Shown: in pieces, positions 26,178-37,652 of the stretch
Position numbering within the stretch: position 1 is the first letter of the stretch
How the letters are laid out: each line of letters opens with the position of its first letter
Source: Roseovarius aestuarii
GTDB lineage: Bacteria; Pseudomonadota; Alphaproteobacteria; Rhodobacterales; Rhodobacteraceae
Length of the DNA: 64,000 nucleotides
Assembly (NCBI RefSeq): GCF_019966515.1
Contig: NZ_JAIMIB010000004.1
Coordinates: 124,001-188,000, forward strand
Direction of reading: 5' to 3'
Program-made: the position numbers and the translations under genes
The notes under the pieces: model-generated
What the model saw: the letters and a program-made list of their open reading frames with translations, nothing else
What the model was told of the DNA's origin: nothing
The model's database searches: none

Positions 26178-26765
26178 ATGACCAACGACCTGATTGCCAA
26201 AGCAGCGATTGACCGCCGGATGGCCGAGATCATCACCCCCGTCATCGAAGATATGGGGTTTGAGCTGGTGCGCGTGCGGCTGATGGGTGGCAAGTATCAT
26301 ACGTTGCAGATCATGGCCGAGCGGCCCGAGGGTGGCATCGAAGTGGATGAGTGCGGGCAGATTTCGACGGCGGTCAGTGCGACACTTGATGTCGAGGACC
26401 CGATCACCGAGGCTTATACGCTTGAAGTGTCTTCGCCTGGTATCGACCGGCCCCTGACCCGGCTCAAGGATTTTGAGGCGTTCGAGGGTTATGAAGCCAA
26501 GATCGAAACCGCTGATCTGATCGACGGGCGCAAGCGCTTCAAGGGTGTGTTGGCGGGTGTTGAAGGCAGTGAAGTGCTGATCAATATCGAAGAGGGCGAC
26601 GAGACGATCACTGTCGGTCTGGAATTTGACTGGCTGGTCGATGCCAAGCTGGTGCTGACTGATGATCTGATCAAGGAAATGCTGCGCCAGCGCAAGGCCG
26701 CGGGCACGCTGAACGAAGACGAGTTTGACGATATAGAGACCGAAACCGGTTCTGAGGAGGACTGA
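26178..26765 (+). CDS. rimP: Ribosome maturation factor RimP
   Basis: 195 residues. RimP helps assemble the 30S subunit. Landmarks are [15 protein letters not shown], the [11 protein letters not shown] motif and a C-terminal SH3-like domain ending in an acidic tail ([15 protein letters not shown]). The start has AGGAAC upstream. First gene of the classic rimP-nusA-ylxR-infB operon, four bases before nusA. Confidence 0.95.
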   Translation: MTNDLIAKAAIDRRMAEIITPVIEDMGFELVRVRLMGGKYHTLQIMAERPEGGIEVDECGQISTAVSATLDVEDPITEAYTLEVSSPGIDRPLTRLKDFEAFEGYEAKIETADLIDGRKRFKGVLAGVEGSEVLINIEEGDETITVGLEFDWLVDAKLVLTDDLIKEMLRQRKAAGTLNEDEFDDIETETGSEED

Positions 26766-26769
26766 GAGA

Positions 26770-28389
26770 ATGGCAATCACATCTGCCAACCAGCTGGAAC
26801 TGCTGCAAACCGCTGAGGCTGTCGCCCGCGAAAAGATGATCGACCCGGTGTTGGTGATCGAAGCGATGGAAGAAAGCCTCGCCCGCGCTGCCAAGAGCCG
26901 TTACGGCGCCGAAATGGACATTCGCGTACAGATCGACCGCAAGACCGGCAAGGCGACCTTTACCCGTGTGCGCACCGTCGTCGAGGATGAAGAGCTTGAG
27001 AATTATCAGGCGGAATTCACTGTCGAGCAGGCCAAGCAGTATCTGGAAGACCCGAAAGTGGGCGACCAGTTGATTGAAGAGGTGCCGCCGGTTGATATGG
27101 GCCGGATCGCGGCACAATCGGCCAAGCAGGTCATTCTGCAGAAGGTTCGCGAAGCCGAGCGGGATCGTCAGTTTGAGGAATTCAAGGACCGGGCCGGTAC
27201 GATCATCAACGGTCAGGTCAAGCGCGAGGAATATGGCAACGTCATCGTCGATGTGGGACGGGGCGAGGCGATCCTGCGCCGCAACGAGAAGATTGGTCGC
27301 GAATCGTATCGCCCGAATGACCGTATCCGCTGCTACATCAAGGACGTGCGCCGCGAGGCCCGTGGCCCGCAGATCTTCCTGAGCCGTACCGCGCCGGAAT
27401 TCATGGCCGAGCTTTTCAAGATGGAAGTGCCCGAGATCTATGACGGCATCATCGAGATCAAGGCTGTGGCCCGCGACCCGGGCAGCCGTGCCAAGATTGC
27501 GGTGATTTCCTATGACGGCTCGATCGACCCCGTGGGCGCCTGCGTTGGTATGCGCGGCAGCCGGGTGCAGGCCGTTGTGAACGAATTGCAGGGCGAAAAG
27601 ATCGACATCATTCCGTGGAACGAAGATCAGCCGACCTTCCTGGTGAACGCGCTGCAGCCAGCCGAGGTCAGCAAGGTGGTTTTGGATGAAGAAGCCGAGC
27701 GGATCGAAGTGGTTGTGCCCGAAGAGCAACTGAGCCTTGCCATCGGTCGACGTGGTCAGAACGTGCGTCTGGCGAGCCAGCTGACCAACCTTGATATCGA
27801 CATCATGACCGAGGCCGAAGATTCGATCCGTCGCCAGCGCGAATTCGAAGAGCGCACCAAGCTCTTCATGGACACGCTGGATCTGGATGAGTTCTTTGCC
27901 CAGCTTCTGGTGTCGGAAGGCTTCACCAATCTCGAAGAAGTCGCCTATGTCGAGCTGGATGAACTTCTGGTCATCGATGGTGTTGACGAAGACACCGCCA
28001 ACGAGCTGCAGGCGCGCGCGCGCGATGTGCTTGATGCGCAGGCCAAGGCGGCGCTGGACAAGGCGCGCGAGTTGGGTGTTGAGGACAGCCTGATTGAATT
28101 CGAGGGCCTGACACCCCAGATGGTGCAGGCGCTGGCCGAAGATGACGTGAAATCACTGGAAGATTTCGCTACCTGCGCCGACTGGGAACTTGCCGGTGGC
28201 TGGACCACCAATGATGGTGAGCGCGTCAAGGATGACGGCATTCTGGAACCCTTCGATATCTCGCTTGAGGAAGCGCAGAACATGGTCATGACCGCCCGCA
28301 TCATGCTGGGTTGGGTCGATCCCGCCGATCTTGAACCTGATGTCGATGAAGCAGAGACAGAAGGCGAAGAGCAGGAGGCTGAGGCCTGA
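26770..28389 (+). CDS. nusA: Transcription termination/antitermination protein NusA
   Basis: 539 residues. Order: N-terminal RNA-polymerase-binding domain, S1 domain (from about residue 135), two KH domains (VGACVGMRGSRVQAVVNEL and LAIGRRGQNVRLASQL) and two C-terminal acidic helix-hairpin-helix repeats. It modulates pausing, termination and rRNA antitermination. The acidic C-terminal extension is usual for proteobacteria. Confidence 0.97.
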   Translation: MAITSANQLELLQTAEAVAREKMIDPVLVIEAMEESLARAAKSRYGAEMDIRVQIDRKTGKATFTRVRTVVEDEELENYQAEFTVEQAKQYLEDPKVGDQLIEEVPPVDMGRIAAQSAKQVILQKVREAERDRQFEEFKDRAGTIINGQVKREEYGNVIVDVGRGEAILRRNEKIGRESYRPNDRIRCYIKDVRREARGPQIFLSRTAPEFMAELFKMEVPEIYDGIIEIKAVARDPGSRAKIAVISYDGSIDPVGACVGMRGSRVQAVVNELQGEKIDIIPWNEDQPTFLVNALQPAEVSKVVLDEEAERIEVVVPEEQLSLAIGRRGQNVRLASQLTNLDIDIMTEAEDSIRRQREFEERTKLFMDTLDLDEFFAQLLVSEGFTNLEEVAYVELDELLVIDGVDEDTANELQARARDVLDAQAKAALDKARELGVEDSLIEFEGLTPQMVQALAEDDVKSLEDFATCADWELAGGWTTNDGERVKDDGILEPFDISLEEAQNMVMTARIMLGWVDPADLEPDVDEAETEGEEQEAEA

Positions 28390-28413
28390 TTTATCAGGCC
28401 TCGGAGGCACCTG

Positions 28414-29037
28414 ATGGGTCGCGGCGGGCAACCCAAAGACCGGACGGATGGTCCAGAGCGCAAGTGCATCGCCACGGGCGCTCTGGAACCAAAGCACGGG
28501 CTTATCCGTTTTGCGGTTGGTCCGGACGGACAGATCGCACCTGATCTGGCGGAAAAGCTGCCGGGCCGCGGCATCTGGCTGTCAGCTGACCGGGCGGCGG
28601 TGGAAAAGGCCGTCAAGAAGGGCCTTTTTGCCCGCGCCGCAAGGCAACCGGTGACAGTGCCGGAGGGGCTTGTTGACCTTCTGGAAGCGATATTGGCGAG
28701 CAGGGTGATCGACTTGATCAGCCTTGCCCGCAAGGGGGGACGAGCTACAACTGGGTATGAAAGGGTCAAGGATTGGCTGTCCAAGGACGAAGCCGAAATT
28801 CTGATCCAGGCCAGTGACGGCTCGGAGCGGGGGAAATCGAAACTCAGCACGCCTCAGGGCGGCAGTTTCATAGGCTGGCTGACGGCATCAGAGCTGGGCC
28901 ATGCCTTTGGGCGACAAACAGCGGTGCATGCGGCACTGGGTGCTGGTGGTTTGTCCAAACGTGTTGTAGAGGAGGCGCAAAGGTTGAAAGGCCTGCGCGT
29001 CTCGGACGGTGACAAGGGTCACCGGAAAGGAAAGTAG
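28414..29037 (+). CDS. YlxR-domain RNA-binding protein with L7Ae-like C-terminus
   Basis: 207 residues. The YlxR/DUF448 domain lies at residues 15-85 (ERKCIATGALEPKHGLIRF and LPGRGIWLSADR). The C-terminal part (ISLARKGGRATTGYERVKDWL) resembles the L7Ae/YlxQ fold, as in alphaproteobacterial DUF448 proteins. Probably binds structured RNA, possibly RNase P or rRNA; not established here. It sits between nusA and infB as in most bacteria. Confidence 0.88.
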   Translation: MGRGGQPKDRTDGPERKCIATGALEPKHGLIRFAVGPDGQIAPDLAEKLPGRGIWLSADRAAVEKAVKKGLFARAARQPVTVPEGLVDLLEAILASRVIDLISLARKGGRATTGYERVKDWLSKDEAEILIQASDGSERGKSKLSTPQGGSFIGWLTASELGHAFGRQTAVHAALGAGGLSKRVVEEAQRLKGLRVSDGDKGHRKGK

Positions 29038-29043
29038 AAGCTG

Positions 29044-31533
29044 ATGAGCGACAACGACGGAAAGAAAACACTGGGCGTTCGTGGCGGTCCTCGTGCGGGG
29101 AACGTGAAGCAAAGCTTCAGCCATGGCCGGACCAAGAACGTCGTGGTGGAAACCAAGCGGAAGCGCATCGTCAAACCGGCGGCAGGTGCGGCCAGTTCTG
29201 CTGCGCCCGCGAAATCGGTTGCACCCGGCAAATCAGGCAAGCGCCCGGCAGGCATTTCCGATGCCGAGATGGAGCGCCGGATGAAGGCGCTGCAGGCGGC
29301 CAAGGAGCGCGAAGGCGAAGAAGCCGCAAAGCGAGAAGCCGAAGAGCAAGAGCGCGAAGCCGACCGCAAGCGCCGCCGCGAGGAGGCGGAGGCCAAGGAA
29401 CGCGAAGAGCAGGAGCGTGCCGAGCGCGCCAAGGCCAAGGTCGAAGAGCAGGAGCGCGCCAAGGCTGCCGCCGAAGCCGCGGCTAAAGAGGCCGCCGCCG
29501 CTGCGGCACAACCCGCTGCCGCGCCAGCCGCAGAGCGTGGGCCAGCCCCGTCGAAATCGGCACCTGCCCCTCGCAAACAGGATAAGGATCGTGACCAGCA
29601 GCGCCGCGCCAAGGGTCGCGGTGACGATGGCCGCCGTTCGGGCAAGCTGACGCTGAACCAGGCGCTTTCTGGCGGCGAAGGTGGTCGTCAGAAATCACTG
29701 GCAGCGATGAAGCGGAAGCAGGAGCGCGCGCGCCAGAAGGCGATGGGCGGCAATGTAGAGCGCGAAAAGGTGGTGCGCGACGTGCAGCTGCCTGAAACCA
29801 TCGTTGTATCGGAACTGGCAAACCGTATGGCCGAGCGGGTCGCGGATGTTGTCAAAGCACTGATGAACAACGGCATGATGGTTACCCAGAACCAGTCGAT
29901 TGACGCCGATACTGCCGAGCTGATCATCGAGGAATTCGGCCACAAGGTGGTACGCGTCAGCGATTCCGATGTGGAAGACGTGATTGCGCAGATCGAGGAC
30001 AAGCCCGAGGATCTGGAAGACCGTCCACCGGTTATCACCATCATGGGCCATGTCGACCACGGCAAGACCTCGCTTCTGGATGCGATTCGCGACGCCAAGG
30101 TTGTTGCGGGCGAAGCCGGAGGCATTACCCAGCATATCGGCGCCTATCAGGTGACAACCGACAGCGGCACGGTGCTGAGCTTCCTCGACACCCCCGGCCA
30201 CGCGGCGTTTACGTCGATGCGGGCGCGGGGTGCGCAGGTCACCGATATCGTCGTTCTGGTGGTTGCTGCCGACGATGCGGTGATGCCGCAGACCATCGAG
30301 GCGATCAACCATGCCAAGGCGGCCGAAGTGCCGATGATCGTGGCGATCAACAAGGTCGACCTGCCTGCGGCAGATCCGGACAAGGTACGTTCGGACCTTC
30401 TGCGCCATGAAGTGATTGTCGAGGCGATGTCGGGTGATGTGCAGGACGTTGAAGTGTCGGCGCATACCGGTCAGGGGCTGGATGAACTGCTGGAAGCCAT
30501 CGCGCTACAGGCGGAAATCCTTGAACTCAAGGCCAACCCGAATCGCGCCGCTGAAGGTGCCGTGATCGAAGCGCAGCTTGACGTGGGCCGTGGCCCCGTC
30601 GCCACCGTTCTGGTTCAGAACGGCACGCTGCGTCAGGGCGATATCTTCGTCGTGGGTGAGCAATACGGCAAGGTCCGGGCACTGATCAACGACCGGGGCG
30701 ATCGTGTGGACGAGGCCGGGCCGTCGGTGCCGGTCGAGGTTCTGGGTCTCAACGGTACACCCGAAGCGGGTGACGTGCTGAACGTGGTCTCGACCGATGC
30801 GCAGGCGCGCGAAATCGCCGAGTACCGCGAGAAAGCCGCCAAGGACAAACGTGCCGCTGCCGGTGCGGCGACCTCGCTTGAACAGCTCATGGCCAACGCC
30901 AAGGAGAACGAAAGCGTCTCGGAAATGCCCGTCGTGGTCAAGGCCGACGTGCAGGGATCGGCCGAGGCGATCGTTCAGGCGATGGAGAAGATCGGCAACG
31001 ACGAGGTGCGCGTGCGCGTGCTGCATTCGGGTGTCGGTGCCATCACCGAGAGCGATATCGGCTTGGCCGAAGCATCCGGCGCGCCGGTCTTTGGCTTCAA
31101 CGTACGGGCCAATGCGCCGGCACGGAATTCGGCCAACCAGAAGGGTGTCGAGATCCGCTATTACTCGGTGATCTACGATCTGGTGGATGACGTTAAAGCG
31201 GCGGCTTCGGGTCTGCTGGGTGCTGAAATCCGCGAGAACTTCATCGGCTATGCCAAGATCAAGGAAGTCTTCAAGGTCACCGGTGTCGGCAAGGTCGCGG
31301 GTTGTCTGGTTACTGAAGGCGTCGCCCGCCGGTCCGCCGGTGTGCGTCTGCTGCGTGATGATGTGGTGATCCACGAAGGCACGCTGAAGACCCTCAAACG
31401 CTTCAAGGACGAAGTACCCGAGGTTCAGTCCGGTCAGGAATGCGGCATGGCGTTCGAGAACTACGACGACATCCGCCCCGACGACGTGATCGAAATCTTC
31501 GAACGCGAAGAGGTCGAACGTTCGCTCGACTGA
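29044..31533 (+). CDS. infB: Translation initiation factor IF-2
   Basis: 829 residues. The N-terminal third is alanine/glutamate/arginine-rich low-complexity sequence, then the IF2 N-domain, and the GTPase domain with [20 protein letters not shown] and NKVD. Domains II, III (start around [11 protein letters not shown]) and C2 follow. It recruits initiator tRNA to the 30S subunit. Last gene of the rimP operon, followed by a strong stem-loop. Confidence 0.97.
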   Translation: MSDNDGKKTLGVRGGPRAGNVKQSFSHGRTKNVVVETKRKRIVKPAAGAASSAAPAKSVAPGKSGKRPAGISDAEMERRMKALQAAKEREGEEAAKREAEEQEREADRKRRREEAEAKEREEQERAERAKAKVEEQERAKAAAEAAAKEAAAAAAQPAAAPAAERGPAPSKSAPAPRKQDKDRDQQRRAKGRGDDGRRSGKLTLNQALSGGEGGRQKSLAAMKRKQERARQKAMGGNVEREKVVRDVQLPETIVVSELANRMAERVADVVKALMNNGMMVTQNQSIDADTAELIIEEFGHKVVRVSDSDVEDVIAQIEDKPEDLEDRPPVITIMGHVDHGKTSLLDAIRDAKVVAGEAGGITQHIGAYQVTTDSGTVLSFLDTPGHAAFTSMRARGAQVTDIVVLVVAADDAVMPQTIEAINHAKAAEVPMIVAINKVDLPAADPDKVRSDLLRHEVIVEAMSGDVQDVEVSAHTGQGLDELLEAIALQAEILELKANPNRAAEGAVIEAQLDVGRGPVATVLVQNGTLRQGDIFVVGEQYGKVRALINDRGDRVDEAGPSVPVEVLGLNGTPEAGDVLNVVSTDAQAREIAEYREKAAKDKRAAAGAATSLEQLMANAKENESVSEMPVVVKADVQGSAEAIVQAMEKIGNDEVRVRVLHSGVGAITESDIGLAEASGAPVFGFNVRANAPARNSANQKGVEIRYYSVIYDLVDDVKAAASGLLGAEIRENFIGYAKIKEVFKVTGVGKVAGCLVTEGVARRSAGVRLLRDDVVIHEGTLKTLKRFKDEVPEVQSGQECGMAFENYDDIRPDDVIEIFEREEVERSLD

Positions 31534-31553
31534 TCAATTGGAAAGTTCGATTT

Positions 31554-31581
31554 GAAAGGGCCGGGTTTTTCCGGCCCTTTC
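31554..31581 (+). terminator. Terminator of the rimP-infB operon
   Basis: GAAAGGGCCGG and CCGGCCCTTTC form a perfect 11-bp stem with loop GTTTTT. The downstream tract is only moderately T-rich. Confidence 0.75.
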
Positions 31582-31653
31582 CTATTTCCGCTTAGCGGAC
31601 GAAATGGGCCTTTGCCTGTAACCATGTACGAAATCAGGGGAACTCAACTTCGA

Positions 31654-32154
31654 TTATTGTCTGCGGTCTTCTTCGAGTGAGCCTTTGCAGTCTGGCAAAA
31701 TTAAATCATTGAGATACTTTAGTCGTCTTATCAGAACCAAAGCATTTTCTTTTGTTTCCGATTCATTGACTGGGATCAAACCACCAGTTGGTTCAGAATT
31801 CAAAACAGCCTCTACCCATTCTTCCATAGCACCAATGTACCCATCCAAAGCGGTAGCTGGGTTCGGACATTCTTCTACTGTAATGTAGGCACTTGGTACT
31901 TCACCAACGATGACCCAAACAAAGTCATCAACGCCAACAAGTTTAGGAGTAAACTTGAACAGAAATATCCCGATAATCTCTGGATAAAAGCCGCCTAAGT
32001 ACTCTTCTTCAATTGAAAGAACCCAACGAAAGTCGGCCAAGAACCCTTTAGCTTTCTCCAAGTCATCAAATAACCCAATTGGGTAGGAATCAGGGGCTGA
32101 GTCCAACTTTTCAACGCAAGCAAAGTTAATCAGTGGCGCTGCAGTGTCTTGCAT
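31654..32154 (-). CDS. AT-rich orphan gene, uncharacterised protein
   Basis: 166 residues. Codon usage and base composition are clearly more AT-rich than every neighbour, which suggests recent acquisition. The protein is acidic, with no signal peptide or membrane span. The middle (FVWVIVGEVPSAYI, then CPNPATALDGYIGAMEEWV) resembles a widespread family of unknown function that I recall from gammaproteobacteria; immunity-like or stress roles are speculation. It faces infB and precedes an AT-rich 107-bp spacer, with no toxin-like partner. Confidence 0.72.
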   Translation of the reverse strand: MQDTAAPLINFACVEKLDSAPDSYPIGLFDDLEKAKGFLADFRWVLSIEEEYLGGFYPEIIGIFLFKFTPKLVGVDDFVWVIVGEVPSAYITVEECPNPATALDGYIGAMEEWVEAVLNSEPTGGLIPVNESETKENALVLIRRLKYLNDLILPDCKGSLEEDRRQ

Positions 32155-32261
32155 ACCTAGCTACCTTCCTCTTTGACCATAGTGACCAAAATCGCTGTTA
32201 TGATTGTGTTTAGTTCTAGTGTCAGCTGCGAGCTTGGAGCGGATCGTTCGTCTTTCACTTG

Positions 32262-32660
32262 CTAAAGCCAATCTCTCAAAATTGGGATCAGCGGGATATC
32301 TGCTGGAGGCATTGGGTAGTCGCGTAGCTGGTTGACGCGGGCCCATTTCAGGGTCTGGCCTTCGCGGCCCTGCGGCTGACCTTCCCATTTGCGGCAAGCA
32401 AAGAGCGGCATCAGCAGATGGAAGTCGTCGTAGCTATGGCTTGCAAAGGTCAGGGGGGCGAGGCAACTTTCCCAGGTGTCGATGCCCAGTTCCTCGTGCA
32501 ATTCGCGAATGAGCGCGGCTTCGGGTGTTTCGCCGGGTTCGACCTTGCCGCCGGGGAATTCCCAGAGACCGGCCATGGATTTCCCCTCGGGCCGTTGCGC
32601 CAGCAGTATGCGCCCGTCGATGTCGATCAGGGCAACAGCGGAAACCAGAACTGTCTTCAT
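32262..32660 (-). CDS. mutT: 8-oxo-dGTP diphosphatase
   Basis: 132 residues, the usual MutT size. The Nudix box GGKVEPGETPEAALIRELHEE is complete, and AGLWEFPGGK precedes it as in MutT. It removes oxidised dGTP/GTP from the nucleotide pool. It begins 13 bp after argJ on the same strand and probably shares the ppiC-argJ transcript. Confidence 0.9.
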   Translation of the reverse strand: MKTVLVSAVALIDIDGRILLAQRPEGKSMAGLWEFPGGKVEPGETPEAALIRELHEELGIDTWESCLAPLTFASHSYDDFHLLMPLFACRKWEGQPQGREGQTLKWARVNQLRDYPMPPADIPLIPILRDWL

Positions 32661-32673
32661 GGGAAACCGGTTC

Positions 32674-33903
32674 TCACGAACGGTAATCCGCGTTGATGTC
32701 GATATAGCCGTGGGTCAGGTCGCAGGTCCAGACCACGGCGGTGCCGCCGCCAAGGCCCAGGTCGACATGGATTTCCAGTTCCTGGTTCTTCATGTAGGCG
32801 GCGGCCTCATCCTCGCTGTAATCGGGATTAACCCAGCCTTCGTTCGCCACCAGGATATCGCCGAAGCGGATCGACAGCTGATCGCGATCCGCGCGGGCGC
32901 CGGATTTGCCGATCGCCATGACGATACGGCCCCAGTTGGCGTCCTCACCGGCGATGGCGGTTTTGACCAGCGGGGAGTTAGCAATGGCCATGCCGTGGAT
33001 ACGGGCTTCTGCATCACTGGCGGCGCCGGTCACGGCAATCTCAACGAACTTGGTGGCGCCCTCGCCGTCACGCACGACCTGATGGGCTAGATCCAGCATG
33101 ACCTGCCGAAGACCTTCCATGAAGCCGACGCTGCTTTCAGTGATGCGGATGCCTGAGGCACCGGTGGCGGCGACCAGAAGCGTGTCGGAGGTCGAGGTGT
33201 CGCTGTCGACGGTGATGCAGTTGAAAGTCTTGCGGTTCAGCGCCGTGACCATGGATTGCAGTACCGGCTGATCCACGGCTGCATCTGTAAAGATATAGAC
33301 CAGCATCGTGGCCATATCCGGCGCGATCATGCCTGAGCCCTTGGCGATGCCCGCGATGCGCACCTGCTGTCCGTCAATGGTGACGGTGGTGCTGGACCCT
33401 TTGGGGAAAGTATCGGTTGTCATGATGGCGCGGGCGGCGGCGCTGATGTCGCCGGGGGCAAGCGCTTTCGACAACTCGGCCAGTTTGTCGGTGATGCGCT
33501 GATGTGGCAGGGCCTCACCGATCACGCCGGTGGATGAGGTGAAAACGCGGTCCTCGGGGATATTCAGCGTCTTGGCCGTGGCCTCGGTAAGGGCTTTGAC
33601 CGCATCGGTTCCGTTGCGGCCCGTGAAAGCGTTGGCATTGCCGGAGTTCACCAGGATCGCGGCACCTGCATCGCTGTTTTGGCCGATCTTTTCCTGGCAA
33701 TCCAGCACTGCGGCGGAGCGGGTGGCCGACCGGGTGAAGGCACCGGCAATCGTGGTAGCGCTTACCAGTTTCGCCAGCATCACATCCGGGCGGCCGGTAT
33801 AGCGTACGCCCGCTTCGGCGGTGGCAAAGCTGACGCCCTCGATCACGGGAAGGTCGGGAAAATCCGAAGGTGCCAAGGGCGAGAGAGGAGGCGTTGCTCC
33901 CAT
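32674..33903 (-). CDS. argJ: Bifunctional ornithine acetyltransferase / N-acetylglutamate synthase
   Basis: 409 residues. The self-cleavage and catalytic site lies in GSGMIAPDMATMLVYIF, with Thr in MAT-ML as nucleophile. Other landmarks are LVNSGNANAFTG, STGVIGE and the C-terminal NADYRS. It makes N-acetylglutamate and recycles the acetyl group in arginine synthesis. Starts two bases after the ppiC stop. Confidence 0.95.
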   Translation of the reverse strand: MGATPPLSPLAPSDFPDLPVIEGVSFATAEAGVRYTGRPDVMLAKLVSATTIAGAFTRSATRSAAVLDCQEKIGQNSDAGAAILVNSGNANAFTGRNGTDAVKALTEATAKTLNIPEDRVFTSSTGVIGEALPHQRITDKLAELSKALAPGDISAAARAIMTTDTFPKGSSTTVTIDGQQVRIAGIAKGSGMIAPDMATMLVYIFTDAAVDQPVLQSMVTALNRKTFNCITVDSDTSTSDTLLVAATGASGIRITESSVGFMEGLRQVMLDLAHQVVRDGEGATKFVEIAVTGAASDAEARIHGMAIANSPLVKTAIAGEDANWGRIVMAIGKSGARADRDQLSIRFGDILVANEGWVNPDYSEDEAAAYMKNQELEIHVDLGLGGGTAVVWTCDLTHGYIDINADYRS

Positions 33904-33905
33904 AA

Positions 33906-34763
33906 TTAATTCTCCAGAATATCGTCGCTTTTGATAACAGCCCGATTGATAGCATCCGCACCCGAGCGGTCAATCTCGGTTTCAGCCTGACGCGCGGCGA
34001 TAAGGTCGTCAAACGCCTGCTGGCGCAATTCTTCCACAAGTTGTTCGCGTACATCGTCCATTGTGGGGATGTCCTTGGCGCGGACTTCGATCAGTTTGAT
34101 CACATGCCATCCGAATTGTGTCTGCACCGGGGCCGAGACTGCACCGGGATCAAGTGCCTCGACCGCGTTAAAGAAAGGCTCGACCATGACACCGGCCCCA
34201 AACCAGCCAAGATCACCACCGTTGGGGCCTGACGGGCCGGTCGATAGGGTCTTGGCCAGCACAGCGAATTCGGCCCCTTCGCCCAGTTGATTGATGATAT
34301 TCTTGGCCTCGTCCTCGGTTTCGACCAGAATATGCGCGGCGTGGTATTCAGTTTCCGGGCTCTGGCCGGCAAATTGTTCAGCATAGGCGGCTTTAAGATC
34401 TTCCTCGTCAATCGGCAGCTCCATGACACCACGTATGGCTTCGGCAGCCAGCAGGGCGCGGCTTTCGTTTTCGATCATCAGCCGGGTCAAAAGGCTGGGA
34501 TCTTCTTCGATCATCTGCATCAACAGGGTCTGCTGGACCAGCTGGTCGAGAATACCGTTGAACAGCACCTCATCGGCCAGTTCGTTGTAATGTGGCGGCA
34601 ACCCCGACCGCAGCGCCAGCATGTGCCCGACGGTGATTTCTTTATCGCCCACTTTTGCTACCACGGTTGCGGCGGTCGGCTCATCCTGCGCCGCAACCGG
34701 CAGCGAAGCAGCAAGCATGACGGTCAGGATTGCGGAGGGCAGAAATCTGAGGCGGGTAAACAT
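33906..34763 (-). CDS. Parvulin-type peptidyl-prolyl isomerase (PpiC/SurA family)
   Basis: 285 residues. A cleavable signal peptide (AILTVMLAASLPVAAQ) predicts a periplasmic protein. The parvulin domain spans roughly residues 135-230 with AAHILVETEDEA, GGDLGWFGAGVMVEPF and TQFGWHVIKLIE. It assists outer membrane and periplasmic protein folding. ATG 34763 has AAGGAAG seven bases upstream. Heads the ppiC-argJ-mutT run and diverges from secA. Confidence 0.92.
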   Translation of the reverse strand: MFTRLRFLPSAILTVMLAASLPVAAQDEPTAATVVAKVGDKEITVGHMLALRSGLPPHYNELADEVLFNGILDQLVQQTLLMQMIEEDPSLLTRLMIENESRALLAAEAIRGVMELPIDEEDLKAAYAEQFAGQSPETEYHAAHILVETEDEAKNIINQLGEGAEFAVLAKTLSTGPSGPNGGDLGWFGAGVMVEPFFNAVEALDPGAVSAPVQTQFGWHVIKLIEVRAKDIPTMDDVREQLVEELRQQAFDDLIAARQAETEIDRSGADAINRAVIKSDDILEN

Positions 34764-34953
34764 GGAATTCTTCCTTTGCGGACGCTGCTTTGAATGTCGC
34801 CCGGGTGCGCGACGTTGACACTCTACCAGCAGCCCCTTACATCGCCTTAAGATCAAGGCAGTCCTGCTGTCTGAACCACCTTGTACGGTGGCACGGAATG
34901 CGGGGCAAGTAATTGCCATTCACGTATTGTCAAAACACCGGAACGGATAGAAT

Positions 34954-37650
34954 ATGCTGGGTATCGGAACTGTTGCCAAAAAGATTTTTGGCACCCCGAA
35001 TGACCGCAAGATCAAGGCAACGCGGCCTTTGATCGAACAGATCAATGCGCTGGAGCCTGAATTCGAAGCGTTGACCGACGATGGCCTGATCGAGAAAACC
35101 CAGGAATTCAAGAAACGCGTCGCGGATGGCGAGAGCATTGATGCGCTTTTGCCCGAAGCCTTTGCCAATTGCCGTGAGGCTGCACGCCGGGCGCTCGGAT
35201 TGCGGGCGTTTGATGTGCAGCTGATGGGCGGTATTTTCCTGCATCAGGGTAACATTTCCGAGATGAAGACCGGCGAGGGCAAGACCCTTGTCGCGACCCT
35301 GCCATCCTACCTGAACGCGCTTTCCGGCAAGGGCGTGCATGTGGTGACGGTCAACGACTACCTGGCCAAGCGGGACGCCGAATGGATGGGCAAGGTCTTT
35401 ACCGCGCTGGGCATGACCACCGGCGTGGTCTATCCACAGCAGCCGGAAAGCGAAAAGCAGGGGGCTTATGCCGCCGATGTGACCTATGCCACCAATAACG
35501 AGCTTGGGTTCGACTATCTGCGCGACAACATGAAGGCGAACCTGGAAGAAATGAGCCAGCGTGGGCATAATTTTGCCGTAGTGGACGAGGTCGATTCAAT
35601 CCTGATCGACGAGGCGCGCACACCGCTGATCATTTCCGGCCCGGCGCAAGATCGAAGCGATCTTTACGTGGCCATCGACAAGCTGATCCCGCGGCTGAAG
35701 GATGAACATTACAAGATTGAAGAGAAGACCCGGAGCGTCACCTTCACCGATGAGGGCAATGATTTTCTTGAGAATTTGTTGCAGTTCGAAGGTATCCTGC
35801 CGAAGGAGCAGTCGCTTTACGATCCCGAAAGCACGACCATCGTGCATCACGTAAACCAGGGTTTGCGGGCGCATAAGATCTTCTCGAAGGACAAGGATTA
35901 TATCGTTCGCGACAACGAGGTTGTGCTGATTGACGAATTCACCGGCCGGATGATGGCCGGGCGTCGCTTGTCCGAGGGCCTGCATCAGGCGATCGAAGCC
36001 AAGGAAGGATGTCAGATTCAGCCTGAAAACGTCACCATGGCGCAGGTGACATTCCAGAACTATTTCCGGCTCTATAATAAGCTGGCGGGGATGACCGGCA
36101 CGGCCTCGACCGAAGCCGAGGAATTTTCCGAGATTTACGGGCTGGGCGTGGTCGAGGTGCCGACCAACATGCCGATTGCCCGTGTGGACCGTGACGACGC
36201 GGTCTATCGCAATGCCGAGGACAAGTTCAAGGCGGTCATCGACTCGATCCAGAAGGCCCATGAAAAGGGCCAGCCGATCCTTGTAGGCACGACCTCGATC
36301 GAGAAATCCGAGATGTTGAGCCAGTTGCTGACGGATGCCAAGGTCAAGCACAACGTCCTGAATGCGCGCCAGCACGAAAAAGAGGCGCAGATCGTAGCCG
36401 ACGCGGGCAAGCTGAACGCCGTTACGATTGCCACCAACATGGCCGGACGCGGGACCGATATTCAGCTGGGCGGTAATGTCGAAATGAAAGTGCTGGAAGC
36501 ACTGACCGCGGATCCCGAGGCCGATCCCGAGGCATTGCGCGCCAGGATCGAGGCCGAGCATGCGGATGAGAAACAGAAGGTGCTTGAGGCTGGCGGCCTG
36601 TTCGTTCTCGCAACCGAGCGCCATGAAAGCCGCCGGATCGACAATCAGCTGCGCGGCCGGTCGGGCCGTCAGGGTGATCCGGGTAAATCGGCGTTCTTCC
36701 TTAGCCTTGATGATGATCTGATGCGTATTTTCGGCTCGGAACGGCTGGAGAAAGTGTTGTCTGGGCTGGGAATGAAAGAGGGCGAGGCCATCATCCATCC
36801 CTGGGTCAATAAATCGCTGGAACGGGCGCAGGCCAAGGTCGAGGGCCGCAACTTTGACATCCGCAAGCAGTTGTTGAAATTCGACGACGTGATGAACGAG
36901 CAGCGCAAGGTGATCTTCAAGCAACGGCTGGACATCATGCGTGCCAGCGATCTGTCCGGGATCGTGCGGGACATGCGCAACGAGGTGATCGACGATCTGG
37001 TCGATGCACATATGCCGCCGAAAACCTACGCCGACCAGTGGGACATGGAAGGGCTGAAAACCGCGATTGCCGAACAGCTCAATCTGGATCTGCCGGTTTT
37101 GGAATGGGCCGATGAGGAAGGCGTGGACGACGAGGATATCGCTGAACGCCTGGAGACGGCTGCCGATGAAATGATGGCGCAGAAGGCGTCACAGTTCGGC
37201 CCGGAAAACATGCGCATGATCGAAAAGCAGATCTTGCTGCAGACGATTGATGGCAAATGGCGCGAGCATCTGCTGACGCTGGAACATCTGCGCAGCGTGG
37301 TCGGGTTTCGCGGCTATGCACAACGCGATCCACTCAATGAGTACAAGAACGAGGCGTTTCAGTTGTTCGAGACCATGCTCGACAGTCTTCGGCAGGACGT
37401 GAGCCAGAAGCTGGGACAGATCAGGCCGATGACCGAAGAGGAACAGCAAGCGATGCTGGCGCAGGTTGAAGAACAGCGCGCCGAGATGGAGCAAGCAACG
37501 GCCCAGGCAATGGCGGATGAAACACCGGCAAACGCCGCAGCGGGGTTTGTCGAATCCGACCCGACGACCTGGGGCAATCCGGGGCGCAACGAAACCTGCC
37601 CCTGCGGTTCAGGCAAGAAATTCAAACACTGCCACGGCCGGTTGGCCTGA
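34954..37650 (+). CDS. secA: Preprotein translocase ATPase SecA
   Basis: 898 residues, full length. Walker [12 protein letters not shown], Walker B-type [26 protein letters not shown] and the [15 protein letters not shown] helicase motif are all present. A C-terminal zinc-binding SecB-interaction tail is intact ([14 protein letters not shown]). It drives post-translational export through SecYEG. Confidence 0.98.
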   Translation: MLGIGTVAKKIFGTPNDRKIKATRPLIEQINALEPEFEALTDDGLIEKTQEFKKRVADGESIDALLPEAFANCREAARRALGLRAFDVQLMGGIFLHQGNISEMKTGEGKTLVATLPSYLNALSGKGVHVVTVNDYLAKRDAEWMGKVFTALGMTTGVVYPQQPESEKQGAYAADVTYATNNELGFDYLRDNMKANLEEMSQRGHNFAVVDEVDSILIDEARTPLIISGPAQDRSDLYVAIDKLIPRLKDEHYKIEEKTRSVTFTDEGNDFLENLLQFEGILPKEQSLYDPESTTIVHHVNQGLRAHKIFSKDKDYIVRDNEVVLIDEFTGRMMAGRRLSEGLHQAIEAKEGCQIQPENVTMAQVTFQNYFRLYNKLAGMTGTASTEAEEFSEIYGLGVVEVPTNMPIARVDRDDAVYRNAEDKFKAVIDSIQKAHEKGQPILVGTTSIEKSEMLSQLLTDAKVKHNVLNARQHEKEAQIVADAGKLNAVTIATNMAGRGTDIQLGGNVEMKVLEALTADPEADPEALRARIEAEHADEKQKVLEAGGLFVLATERHESRRIDNQLRGRSGRQGDPGKSAFFLSLDDDLMRIFGSERLEKVLSGLGMKEGEAIIHPWVNKSLERAQAKVEGRNFDIRKQLLKFDDVMNEQRKVIFKQRLDIMRASDLSGIVRDMRNEVIDDLVDAHMPPKTYADQWDMEGLKTAIAEQLNLDLPVLEWADEEGVDDEDIAERLETAADEMMAQKASQFGPENMRMIEKQILLQTIDGKWREHLLTLEHLRSVVGFRGYAQRDPLNEYKNEAFQLFETMLDSLRQDVSQKLGQIRPMTEEEQQAMLAQVEEQRAEMEQATAQAMADETPANAAAGFVESDPTTWGNPGRNETCPCGSGKKFKHCHGRLA

Positions 37651-37652
37651 TG

